Source: DASYXZ01 sp035934315 (GTDB taxonomy: Bacteria > Acidobacteriota > Terriglobia > UBA7540). From it: a stretch of 31,644 bases of DNA. The position numbers and the translations under genes are program-made. The DNA lies in NCBI GenBank assembly GCA_035934315.1, contig DASYXZ010000003.1:1-31644 (forward strand), written 5' to 3'. Below, piece after piece: positions 1-7,825 of this stretch (position 1 is its first letter; each line of letters opens with the position of its first letter). Under the pieces are notes generated by a model. The model was not told where the DNA came from and searched no databases. It saw only the letters and a program-made list of their open reading frames with translations.

Positions 1-810
1 AAACGGAATCGCTCGCTCAGTAAACGCGGAATAGGCGCCGGTTTCCAGCAGTTCTTTGGCGACGTGTCGCGTAAAGCCCATCGCGGCGCGCATGGGTCCA
101 GAGCCGACACTCACCCGAGCGACCCCAAGTTTTTCAAGCTCTGCAACGGGCGGCGAGCCGGCAACCGCCAGGATATTAATTGGGCCAGTAATATCTTTAG
201 CCAAGCGGTGGATTAATTCACGATCAGTCACGCCGGGAACGAAAAGACAATCCGCGCCCGCCTGGCGATAAGCGTTGGCGCGGCGGATGGCGTGGTCAAG
301 CCGCGTGGCGGGTTCACCCACAGCGCGCAGGAAAACATCCGTGCGCGCGTTGAGCACGAAAGCGATTCCGGCTGTTGCCGCGGCTTCTCGAATCGCTTTG
401 ATGCGTTCAATCTGAAGCGCGATATCGGCCAGGACATTCTTTTCCGTACATGAGGCATCCTCAAGGTTCATGCCCACCGCGCCCGCTTCCATGACGGCGC
501 GGGCGGTATCCGCAACCGCCTCCGGCGTGTCGCCATAGCCCGCCTCCATATCCGCAGTGACGGGAATGGAAACCACGTTTGCGATTCGCTTGACCACCTC
601 CAGCATTTGATAGCGGCCAATGCGCTGGCCATCGGCGCGGCCCAGCGTGTTGGCAATGCCCGCGCTGGTGGTGCCGATGGCGCGCGAGCCCGCCACCTCA
701 AAGATGCGCGCGCTTGCCGCGTCCCATGCGTTGGCGAGAACCAGGATGCGCGAGCCGTGATGCAGCGTGTCGAGGTGCAGTGCTTTAGCCTGAAGATCCG
801 CTGTATTCAT
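1..810 (-). CDS. Isocitrate lyase/PEP mutase family protein, 3' end cut by window edge
   Basis: An open frame of 270 codons begins at ATG 810 (reading MNTADLQAKALHLD) and is still open at base 1, so the C-terminus lies outside the window. Family members are usually about 250-290 aa, so little is missing. Visible family marks are NAWDAASA (residues 27-34), the metal-binding DMEAGYGD (87-94), and GMNLED (114-119). The family cleaves or decarboxylates small 2-oxo or hydroxy acids (2-methylisocitrate lyase, oxaloacetate decarboxylase, PEP mutase or hydrolase). The Cys loop of true isocitrate lyases was not seen, so a decarboxylase or lyase of another C4-C6 acid is more likely. A GAGG Shine-Dalgarno lies 7 bases before the ATG. 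The start is 18 bp after the FAH-family gene, so it is the last visible gene of the rhamnose operon. The exact substrate cannot be read from the sequence. Confidence 0.85.
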   Translation of the reverse strand, partial: MNTADLQAKALHLDTLHHGSRILVLANAWDAASARIFEVAGSRAIGTTSAGIANTLGRADGQRIGRYQMLEVVKRIANVVSIPVTADMEAGYGDTPEAVADTARAVMEAGAVGMNLEDASCTEKNVLADIALQIERIKAIREAAATAGIAFVLNARTDVFLRAVGEPATRLDHAIRRANAYRQAGADCLFVPGVTDRELIHRLAKDITGPINILAVAGSPPVAELEKLGVARVSVGSGPMRAAMGFTRHVAKELLETGAYSAFTERAIPF

Positions 811-828
811 AATTCGTCCTCTTGCTTC

Positions 829-1788
829 CTAAGAAGGTCCCACCACCGAATTTGTGAGTGTTCCCAGGCCTTCCACCATGATGCTGGCCGTGTCACCGGC
901 CTTCAGAAAAACCGGCGGCTTGCGGAAAACGCCCACGCCGGGCGGCGTGCCGGTGGAGATGACGTCACCCACTTCCCAGGTGAGGGATTGGGAAAGATAG
1001 CTCACGAGATAAGGAACCTTGAAAATCAGGTTTGAAGTGTTCGAGTCCTGCATCGTCTGGCCATTCAAGGTGAGCGCGATGCGAAGATTGTGCGGGTCGG
1101 CAATTTCATCGGCGGTGGTAATCCAGGGGCCGCAGGGAGCAAACGTGTCGCAACTCTTGCTGCGGAACCATTGTTTGTCGCTGAACTGCAAGTCGCGCGC
1201 GCTTACGTCATGCAGGATCATGTAACCCGCCACGTGCTCGTAAGCCCGGTCTTCACGGATATTTCGGCCGCCTTTGCCAATGACGACGGCAAACTCCGCC
1301 TCATAGTCCACTTGGCTGGAGTTGGGCGGCAGCCGGATCGCATCGCCGGGACTACAGATCGTGTTGCACGATTTCAAAAAGAAAATGGGCGATTTGGGCG
1401 GTTCGATTCCTTGTTCGCGCGCATGGTCGGCATAGTTCAATCCCACGCACGTGATCTTGCCGGGCCGGGCGATGGGCGCGCGCAGGTGCGCCGATGCGAG
1501 CGGCGTGAAAAGACCTTTTACTTTTGGCTTCGGATTCGGTGCTTCGGCCAGATCTTTGGTGATGGCAGCCAGCGCCCTGCGATACCTCCGGCCGCGGCGG
1601 AGAAGATCCACCATGTCTTGGGGTGGATTTCCCTCTTCGCGCAAAATATAAACGGCCGACGCGAGTTTGGGCTTCGAGATGCGCCCCTTGGCAAACATGC
1701 CCAGCGCAACTTCCACATCAACAATAAAACCGCCTTCGACCACGCCTACGCGTGATTCTTTCGCAGATTCATAGGTAACTAGTTTCAT
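829..1788 (-). CDS. Fumarylacetoacetate hydrolase (FAH) family protein, probable 2,4-diketo-3-deoxy-L-rhamnonate/fuconate hydrolase
   Basis: A 319-aa soluble protein. The C-terminal FAH fold is clear: ITCVGLNYADHA (residues 112-123), a DYEAEFAVVIGKGG segment with candidate metal ligands E163 and E165, and ILHDVSARDLQ with D194. FAH enzymes hydrolyse a C-C bond next to a 1,3-diketone. In the bacterial L-rhamnose and L-fucose diketo-hydrolase pathways a member of this family splits 2,4-diketo-3-deoxy-sugar acid into pyruvate and L-lactate. That assignment is inferred here from context: a rhamnosidase lies 63 bp upstream, an SDR precedes it, and lactate-oxidation genes head the operon. An acylpyruvase or a ureidoglycolate-lyase-like role is the alternative. 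The start ATG at 1788 has an AGGA about 10 bases upstream. Confidence 0.9.
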   Translation of the reverse strand: MKLVTYESAKESRVGVVEGGFIVDVEVALGMFAKGRISKPKLASAVYILREEGNPPQDMVDLLRRGRRYRRALAAITKDLAEAPNPKPKVKGLFTPLASAHLRAPIARPGKITCVGLNYADHAREQGIEPPKSPIFFLKSCNTICSPGDAIRLPPNSSQVDYEAEFAVVIGKGGRNIREDRAYEHVAGYMILHDVSARDLQFSDKQWFRSKSCDTFAPCGPWITTADEIADPHNLRIALTLNGQTMQDSNTSNLIFKVPYLVSYLSQSLTWEVGDVISTGTPPGVGVFRKPPVFLKAGDTASIMVEGLGTLTNSVVGPS

Positions 1789-1851
1789 AATTGAGTATCC
1801 TTGGAATTAAGATTTGGGAGTGTTGCGAGCAGGCGTACATGCTTGACTTGC

Positions 1852-4533
1852 TCACTGCCCCGTCAACTTAAAAGAATAGCTGCCCGACCCGGCATCGAAA
1901 ATAATATCACCATTCTTCTCCGCTGTGGCGCCCGTGAGGCCCGCATCGCCGGCCACGTATTGCCCCTTCGCAAAAACCTCGCGATCGCCCTCGGTCACCG
2001 TGATATCGGTCATGTCAATTTCCCTGGGGATGACGATTTTGGCGTCGCTGTTTACCGGGATGGTCACATCCAGCGTGATGCTGCCGGCCGAATGGGTCCA
2101 CGACGAGCAAACCATTCCGCGGATGGTATCAATAGAGGCGCTGGCCCACGTCAAGTCCCTGACAATTTGCGGCTCGATGCGAATGTGCCGGTAGCCCACG
2201 CTTTCCTGGTCGAGATTAATTCCACCGAGCGCCCGGTAGAACCACGAGCCCACGCTCCCAAACATGATGTGGTCGTGAGAGTTCATTGACGGCCCCGTCT
2301 TGTCCTGCCAAAGTTCCCACAGAGTTGTGGCGCCTTTTGAAATCATGTAGCCCCAACTCGGATAAGTGGTTTGCGTGGCGAGGTCGTAGGCCAGGTCCGA
2401 CCGCCCTGTTTTAGTGAGCGCCTCCATTACGTGTTTGACTCCGATAAATCCTGTGGTCAAGTGCGTATCATGCTGGTAGAGGATATCCCTGGCCAGGTTG
2501 CCCGCCACCCGGCCGCGGCGATCATTGGGGACCAGGTCCATGTTCAACGCCATGGCGTTGGCAGTCTGCGTTCCATTGGCGTAATTGCCGCTGGCGGGAT
2601 CAAAGAATTTGCGATTGAACGCATCTTTAATTTGACCACCGAGCTGGGAATAGGTTTCCGCGTCGGAGGTTTTGCCCAAAACTTTCGCCACGCGCGCCAG
2701 CACTTGAACGTCATCGTAATAATAGGCGGCGGAAACGTAAGCGCCGGGCGTCTGTTCCACCGCCACCCAGTCGCCGTAATAACTGTAGCTCAGGATGTTG
2801 TCCGTGGCGCGGGTGCGAAGGTACTCCACATATTTTTTCAACCCTTCGTAATTTTCCTCCAGGATCCGCCGGTCGCCGTATTGCTGCCACATGTACCAGC
2901 AGAGCAGCGGGTAGGCCGTCCCCCAGGCAGGATCAGCAGGCGCGCTGCCGTAGCGGTGCGGGACGGTATCTGAAACCATGCCTTCCGGCGATTGGATGTC
3001 ATGAATGTCGCGGATAAAATTTGTGTAGAAGGCGGCCATATCAAAATTCATCATGGCTTCCTCGGCTGTGATTTGTGCGTCGCCCATCCAGCCCTGCCGT
3101 TCGTTGCGCTGGTCGCAATCGGTGGGAATGCCGAAAAGATTGGTGAGCTGCGACCAGTGAATGAGTTTCTGAATCTGATTCAGAATTTGTTTTGAGGCGA
3201 CAAAGCTCCCCACACTTTTAACTGCTGAGTGCACCACGCGCCCGCGTATGCTGTCGAGATTCGGCGCCCCGGGAAAACCTCTGACTTCGACATAACGAAA
3301 CCCGTGATAAGTAAAACGCGGCTCGTAAACCTCCATGCCACCGCCGCCGCGCAACGTGTAGGTGTCACGGGCCTTGGCGCTGCGAATGTTCTCGCGATTG
3401 ATCATTCCATTATCGTAGATCAACTCCGCGAAATGCATGGTCACGGTGGCGCCGCGCGGACCCTTCACGCGAAGCCTCACCCAGCCGGACGCGTTCTGGC
3501 CCATGTCATACACATAAACGCCGGGCTGCGGATTGGTCATCGCCACCGGCGGCACAGTGTCCACCACTTGGATGGCCGGAATCATTTGAGCGGAGAGGGC
3601 TCCCCTGGGACCATCGACAGGTTGGGCGGCGGTCCACGACGCGTCATCAAATCCCGCGCGATCCCAGCCGGGAGTTTCCAAGCGGGCGTCGTAGGTTTCC
3701 CCGTCATAGACGCTGTCGCTCGTGATCGGCCCATTTTTAATTTTCCAAGCCGGGCTGCTCACAATACTCATGCGCTTGCCGCCCGCGAGCTCAATATTAA
3801 TCTGGAGCAGCAAGGCAGGCGCTCCGTACCATCCGCGCCCCAGCATCACACCCACGGCGTTTGCGCCGCGTTTCAGATGGCGGGTGATATCATAGGTTGA
3901 ATACAAAACTCTCTTGTCGTAGGTCGTCCACGCGGGATCGAGCACGTTCCTTCCAACTTTCTCACCGTTGATGCGCAATTCGTAATAGCCCACCCCCGTC
4001 ACGTAAGCGCGGGCGCGAACCACGCCTTGGGGAAGCTGGAATTCGGTGCGAAGCTGATTGGCGCCGCCAATCCATTGCCCCTTCCATTCATCGCGCGAAA
4101 GCAGCCCCATTTCATAATGCGCAGATTCGCTGTAAGGGCTGGCGCTTCCATCCTTGTCCCAGTATTTCACTTTCCAATAATAAGTTTGGCCGCTCGCCAG
4201 TGGCTTCCCCTCGTAATCGATTTGAGTCGATTCGTCAGAAGTAACTTTTCCGCTGTCCCACTGGTCGCCCTGATCCTTCATCAGAGACTCAGGATGAGGA
4301 GAGACAAGCACCTGGTAGGCAGTCTGTGTTTCGCCGCGCCCGGTGTGCTCGAGCACCCAGGAAAACCGCGGCTGGAGCACGTCAATGCCCCGCGGGTTCG
4401 ATAAATATTCGCATCGCAGATTGCTGGGAGCCAGCGGCCCTTCCGCGGCAAAGGCGGCGCCGGCGACCGCCATGATCCACCCCAGCATTCCAACCAGGAA
4501 AATTGTTCTCCAGTTTTGTCTTGGTTCAAACAT
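1852..4533 (-). CDS. Secreted alpha-L-rhamnosidase, glycoside hydrolase family GH78
   Basis: An 893-aa protein with a signal peptide (hydrophobic residues about 13-28, likely cut after AFA, residue 29). An Fn3-like N-terminal domain (LQPRFSWVLEH through WKVKYWDKDG) is followed by the beta-domain segment KGQWIGG, then the rhamnosidase core. The (alpha/alpha)6 catalytic barrel carries IPTDCDQRNERQGWMGDAQ at about residues 466-485, whose Glu is the family general acid. The TTLWELW segment near residue 738 matches the site of the general base. A beta-sandwich C-terminal domain ends the protein. The enzyme removes terminal L-rhamnose from plant glycosides or polysaccharides by inversion, outside the cytoplasm. 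It starts 13 bp after the SDR stop with an AGGTG ribosome site, so it is co-transcribed with the cytoplasmic catabolic genes. No sugar transporter for the released rhamnose is visible in the window. Confidence 0.95.
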   Translation of the reverse strand: MFEPRQNWRTIFLVGMLGWIMAVAGAAFAAEGPLAPSNLRCEYLSNPRGIDVLQPRFSWVLEHTGRGETQTAYQVLVSPHPESLMKDQGDQWDSGKVTSDESTQIDYEGKPLASGQTYYWKVKYWDKDGSASPYSESAHYEMGLLSRDEWKGQWIGGANQLRTEFQLPQGVVRARAYVTGVGYYELRINGEKVGRNVLDPAWTTYDKRVLYSTYDITRHLKRGANAVGVMLGRGWYGAPALLLQINIELAGGKRMSIVSSPAWKIKNGPITSDSVYDGETYDARLETPGWDRAGFDDASWTAAQPVDGPRGALSAQMIPAIQVVDTVPPVAMTNPQPGVYVYDMGQNASGWVRLRVKGPRGATVTMHFAELIYDNGMINRENIRSAKARDTYTLRGGGGMEVYEPRFTYHGFRYVEVRGFPGAPNLDSIRGRVVHSAVKSVGSFVASKQILNQIQKLIHWSQLTNLFGIPTDCDQRNERQGWMGDAQITAEEAMMNFDMAAFYTNFIRDIHDIQSPEGMVSDTVPHRYGSAPADPAWGTAYPLLCWYMWQQYGDRRILEENYEGLKKYVEYLRTRATDNILSYSYYGDWVAVEQTPGAYVSAAYYYDDVQVLARVAKVLGKTSDAETYSQLGGQIKDAFNRKFFDPASGNYANGTQTANAMALNMDLVPNDRRGRVAGNLARDILYQHDTHLTTGFIGVKHVMEALTKTGRSDLAYDLATQTTYPSWGYMISKGATTLWELWQDKTGPSMNSHDHIMFGSVGSWFYRALGGINLDQESVGYRHIRIEPQIVRDLTWASASIDTIRGMVCSSWTHSAGSITLDVTIPVNSDAKIVIPREIDMTDITVTEGDREVFAKGQYVAGDAGLTGATAEKNGDIIFDAGSGSYSFKLTGQ

Positions 4534-4546
4534 GATTCACCTTTTG

Positions 4547-5308
4547 TCACATTGCGGTGTAGCCGCCGTCGATCATCAAATGCGTTCCGGTGATGTAGGA
4601 GGCCTCGTCCGAAGCCAAAAATAAAATAGCGGTGGCAACTTCGCGCGTGGTTCCCGCGCGCTTCAAGAAAGTCTTGGCCCCTTCCTCGGCGTTAAACTGC
4701 TCCAGCGTCATGCCCGTTTTTTCCATGTGGTGATACGAGGCGGGCGTGATGATGGTGCCCGGGCAGACGCAATTCACCCGGATTTTGTCAGGCGCGAAAT
4801 CCATGGCCATACATCGCGTCATCTGAAGGATGGCCGCCTTGGTGGCGCTGTAGGTAATAAAATTCGGCTGGGCCGCCCAACTTGAAATTGAGGCCAGATT
4901 CACAATGGCGCCTCCTCCGGATTTTTTCATTGCCGCGACGGCATGTTTGGTCACCAAGGCGGTTCCAATCACGTTCACGTGCAGCGAGCGCTGCCAGTCT
5001 TCCACCCCAGCATCAATTCCCTTGAGGACGAAGACCGCCGCGTTGTTCACCAGAATATCCACCCGGCCATACGCTTTCACGGCTTCTTCCGTAATTTTTC
5101 GCGCTTGTTCTTCCTTGGAAATATCGGCGCGAACAAAATGAGCCTCTCCTTTTTTTTGTTTGATATCGGCAACAGTCTTCTCCCCGCTGGCCGGATCGAT
5201 ATCCGCCGCCACCACCTTTGCTCCTTCCCCGGCGAAGAACAAAGCCGTATCCTGGCCGATGCCGGAGCCCGCTCCGGTGATAATCGCCACTTTATTTTTC
5301 AGTCTCAT
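4547..5308 (-). CDS. Short-chain dehydrogenase/reductase, probable 2-keto-3-deoxy-L-rhamnonate (or fuconate) 4-dehydrogenase
   Basis: A 253-aa classical SDR. The Rossmann motif TGAGSGIG is at residues 11-18, DI follows the second strand (NAD preference is plausible), NNAA is at 88-91, and the catalytic set is S140, Y153, K157. A longer in-frame start exists 52 codons upstream, but the ATG at 5308 has a strong GGAGG 5 bases before it and gives the usual N-terminus. The first 17 bp overlap the end of the LutB gene, so translation is probably coupled. With an FAH-family hydrolase two genes downstream, the simplest role is oxidation of the 4-hydroxyl of 2-keto-3-deoxy-L-rhamnonate to the 2,4-diketo acid. 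A rhamnose or fucose 1-dehydrogenase is the main alternative, since SDR substrates are not readable from motifs. Confidence 0.9.
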   Translation of the reverse strand: MRLKNKVAIITGAGSGIGQDTALFFAGEGAKVVAADIDPASGEKTVADIKQKKGEAHFVRADISKEEQARKITEEAVKAYGRVDILVNNAAVFVLKGIDAGVEDWQRSLHVNVIGTALVTKHAVAAMKKSGGGAIVNLASISSWAAQPNFITYSATKAAILQMTRCMAMDFAPDKIRVNCVCPGTIITPASYHHMEKTGMTLEQFNAEEGAKTFLKRAGTTREVATAILFLASDEASYITGTHLMIDGGYTAM

Positions 5309-6731
5309 GTTTCCTCCACCATGTGTGAAATGATTCCGGCGCCAAGGCCGGCAAATCCCGACCCTCGGTCCAACGCGAGAGCGGGAAGGCTGAGACGTGC
5401 CGAATCCAGCCTTGCCGCGCATAGAGGCGCTGCCCCAATCTTGCCAGGCCGCTGGCCAGCGCATAAATTCGCGGCCGCTTCATCACCAACGCCCACGCGC
5501 GCATAGCCGTCCGTTCCTTCACCAACGAGCCCGGCGGCTTGGGAGCGGGCGTTTGCTCCTGGACGTTGCTCCGCAGGTGGAGCAGCAAGTCAGGAATATT
5601 TATTTTCACCGGGCAAACGTCCCGACAAGCCCCGCACAACGATGACGCGAATGGAAGCTCGCGGGCTCCGGAGAGCCCGGTGAGTTGCGGCGTGATCAAG
5701 GCACCGATGGGGCCGCTGTAAACCCATCCGTAGGCGTGCCCTCCAATTTTTCTATAAACCGGGCAGGCATTCAGACACGCACCGCAGCGAATACAAAAAA
5801 GCGCCTCGCGCATTTTCTCGTCAGCCAGGGTTGCGATGCGCCCGTTATCCAGCAAGACCACGTGCATTTCGTCCGGACCGTCTTCACCTGCGCGGCGCGG
5901 GCCGGTCAGGAGCGAAGTGTATGAAGTCAACTTTTGTCCCGTGCCCGAACGGCCGAGGAGCCGCAAAAATACACCGAGGTCCGTGAGGCGCGGTATAATT
6001 TTTTCAATGCCCACCAGCGCCACGTGGACGCGCGGCGCGGTGGAGCAAAAACGAATGTTGCCTTCGTTTTCGATCACCACCACCGTCCCGGTATCCGCCA
6101 CGATAAAATTAGCGCCGCTCAATCCCATTCCGGCTTTCTGGAACATCTCCCGCAGTGCTTTGCGCGCGATCATGGTGAGCCGCTCGGGCTCCGCAGTGGG
6201 CTGGGAATGGAGGTTGGCAACGAAAAGATCGGAAACATCCTGGCGGGTTTTGTGAATGGCCGGAGCGACGATGTGCGCCGGGCGTTCGCCGGCCAGTTGC
6301 AGGATAAATTCCCCCAAGTCGGTTTCAACGGGACGAATTCCCGCCGCTTCGAGGGCGTGGTTCAGCTCAATCTCTTCGCTGACCATCGTCTTGCCTTTCA
6401 CCACTTCGCGGGCGCCGGCTTTTTTTGCAAGTTCAATAATGATGGAGCAGGCGTGTTCCTTGGTCCGCGCCCAGTGAACGTGTCCGCCGTTCCGCTCAAC
6501 GTTATCAGCGAACTGCGCGAGGTATTGATCCAAATGCTCCATCGCCTCGTGCTTCAGCTCGCGGGCGCGGTCGCGCAGGCGCTCGAAGCCCGGCACCTGG
6601 CTGGACGCATCGTGGCGATTGGTAAACAGGCGCAGCGTGGAGGAACGGTAGGCATCCTGAAGGTGCGCATCCTTCAGGGCGGTATTACCACGCTCGTGGA
6701 TTTCTCCGCTTTGGACTCCGGTTTCGCTCAT
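5292..6731 (-). CDS. lutB: LutB-like L-lactate oxidation Fe-S protein (LUD domain plus 2x4Fe-4S)
   Basis: A 479-aa protein. An N-terminal LUD domain (about residues 70-300) is followed by two ferredoxin-type clusters: CIRCGACLNACP near 312-323 and CGACRDVCPVKI near 362-373. A basic, LutB-type C-terminal region ends in WRKHETEK. LutABC proteins form a flavin-independent L-lactate dehydrogenase in Bacillus and many other bacteria, passing electrons through Fe-S centres. Here LutA is encoded 104 bp upstream, but no separate LutC follows. Instead the SDR starts inside the end of this gene. The LUD domain within LutB may stand in for LutC, or LutC may be encoded elsewhere. The operon context suggests it consumes L-lactate made from rhamnose. 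The start ATG at 6731 is the first good one; no strong ribosome site is visible. Confidence 0.92.
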   Translation of the reverse strand: MSETGVQSGEIHERGNTALKDAHLQDAYRSSTLRLFTNRHDASSQVPGFERLRDRARELKHEAMEHLDQYLAQFADNVERNGGHVHWARTKEHACSIIIELAKKAGAREVVKGKTMVSEEIELNHALEAAGIRPVETDLGEFILQLAGERPAHIVAPAIHKTRQDVSDLFVANLHSQPTAEPERLTMIARKALREMFQKAGMGLSGANFIVADTGTVVVIENEGNIRFCSTAPRVHVALVGIEKIIPRLTDLGVFLRLLGRSGTGQKLTSYTSLLTGPRRAGEDGPDEMHVVLLDNGRIATLADEKMREALFCIRCGACLNACPVYRKIGGHAYGWVYSGPIGALITPQLTGLSGARELPFASSLCGACRDVCPVKINIPDLLLHLRSNVQEQTPAPKPPGSLVKERTAMRAWALVMKRPRIYALASGLARLGQRLYARQGWIRHVSAFPLSRWTEGRDLPALAPESFHTWWRKHETEK

Positions 6732-6757
6732 ATAGTGCGATAAACAGAAGATGGCAC

Positions 6758-6821
6758 ACCGTAGACAGGAAAACAGAGCAGGGCCTCAAAGATCGCGTCT
6801 TGAAGTTGCCCTGTCTACGGT
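6758..6821. repeat. 12-bp inverted repeat in the lutA-lutB gap
   Basis: Perfect 12-bp arms (ACCGTAGACAGG at 6758-6769 and its complement at 6810-6821) are separated by 40 bases. They lie wholly in the 104-bp gap between the LutA stop and the LutB start. The right arm is also the beginning of a heptanucleotide array. A transcript hairpin could tune LutB relative to LutA. No T-run follows, so it is not a classical terminator. Confidence 0.6.
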
Positions 6822-6840
6822 CTACTTTCTACCGTTTACT
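6813..6840. repeat. Degenerate heptanucleotide array at the lutA stop codon
   Basis: Four consecutive 7-mers on the plus strand: GTCTACG, GTCTACT, TTCTACC, GTTTACT. The array contains the LutA stop codon (6836-6838). It belongs to a series of similar arrays in this window. Confidence 0.6.
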
Positions 6841-7573
6841 CGTTTTTGGCCAGCAATTCCGCCAGGTGCATCGTTTGGAGCGGCAGTCCCTGGCGGTGGA
6901 TCAAGCCGGCGAGGTGCATGAGGCAGCCGGAATCATTGGCCACCAGGATTTCCGCGCCCGCAAGGCTCGCGGCGCGCAATTTATCTTCCGCCATGGCCAC
7001 GGAAACTTCCGGAAACTTCACGGAAAACGTACCGCCGAATCCGCAGCACAACTGATTGTCCTGCATCTCCACCAGCTTGATGCCGCGCACCGCGCCAATC
7101 AATTTTCGCGGTTCCTGTTCGATACCCAATTCCCGCAACAGGTGGCACGAGTCGTGATACGTCACGCGCCCAGGGAAGCTGGCGCCCACGTCTTCCACTT
7201 TCAAGACCTTCACTATAAACTCGGAGAACTCAAAGAATCGCTTTTTCAGGTCCATGGCCTGCCGCAGGCGTTCCGGGTCATCGGCAAAAAGTTCGGGATA
7301 GAACACCCGCACCATCGTGGTGCAGGATCCAGAGGGCGCGATAATGTATTCGGCGTCTCGATATTGGTCCATGACTCGCGCCGCCACCGCGCGCGCCTCT
7401 TCGCGAAAGCCCGTGTTGAAGGCGGGCTGCCCGCAACAGGTCTGCGCGGGATTGAAAGTCACTTCCACTCCCAGCCGCCGCAATACCTTGACGGCGCATT
7501 CCCCCACGCGGGGGAAAAACTGGTCGCCCAGACAGGTAATAAAAAGTTCTGCATGAATTTTTTGTTGGGCCAT
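6836..7573 (-). CDS. lutA: LutA-like (Fe-S)-binding protein with two CCG domains
   Basis: A 245-aa protein made of two cysteine-rich CCG domains, as in LutA, GlpC, GlcF and heterodisulfide reductase B. Domain one has C14 and C46-C47 (TCCGQPAFN) with C84. Domain two has C143 (DSCHLLRELG) and C176-C177 (LCCGFGG) plus GCLMHL near the end. The length matches stand-alone LutA. With LutB it should form the L-lactate oxidation complex at the inner face of the membrane. GlcF of glycolate oxidase is less likely, because LutB and not GlcD/GlcE follows. The gene is first in a six-gene minus-strand operon that continues through the rhamnosidase to the window edge. The start is ATG 7573. Confidence 0.92.
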   Translation of the reverse strand: MAQQKIHAELFITCLGDQFFPRVGECAVKVLRRLGVEVTFNPAQTCCGQPAFNTGFREEARAVAARVMDQYRDAEYIIAPSGSCTTMVRVFYPELFADDPERLRQAMDLKKRFFEFSEFIVKVLKVEDVGASFPGRVTYHDSCHLLRELGIEQEPRKLIGAVRGIKLVEMQDNQLCCGFGGTFSVKFPEVSVAMAEDKLRAASLAGAEILVANDSGCLMHLAGLIHRQGLPLQTMHLAELLAKNE

Positions 7574-7703
7574 CAGACTCAGAACCGGAAATAAATTTAA
7601 ATATGGAAAGCTCCCGCTAAACCTCCGGGCCGCGCACCCGGCTTTGGCCCATCTTCAAGAATTGATTGCTTTAGGGCATGGTTTGAATCGTGAATGGGCA
7701 ACG

Positions 7704-7773
7704 CTACTTGAATTCGAGAGGCAGGTCAAGTAGAGCCGGTAAGGGCGGTAGTGTCATTTGCGAGACACCGCCC
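7704..7773. other. Two hairpin-forming inverted repeats in the divergent gap between lutA and the PASTA gene
   Basis: The 249-bp gap 7574-7822 separates divergent genes. It holds an 8-bp stem (CTACTTGA at 7704-7711, TCAAGTAG at 7726-7733, 14-base loop). A second stem has 7-bp arms GGGCGGT (7743-7749) and ACCGCCC (7767-7773), with an alternative inner GTGTC/GACAC pairing. They may be operators or leader structures. No clear -35/-10 pair was recognised in this gap. Confidence 0.45.
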
Positions 7774-7790
7774 GCTTCCAACTTGAAAAT

Positions 7791-7825
7791 TTATTCTTCA
7801 TCGGTCATCATTCATACTTCAGATG
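7791..7825. repeat. Degenerate heptanucleotide array abutting the PASTA gene start
   Basis: Consecutive 7-mers TTATTCT, TCATCGG, TCATCAT, TCATACT, TCAGATG. The last one supplies the ATG at 7823. It replaces the place where a Shine-Dalgarno would normally be, and none is seen. Confidence 0.5.

Noticed and set aside
5309..5464. 52-codon N-terminal extension of the rhamnose-operon SDR
   Set aside because: It lies wholly within lutB in another frame, has no SDR-like sequence, and the ATG at 5308 has a strong GGAGG and the normal SDR start.
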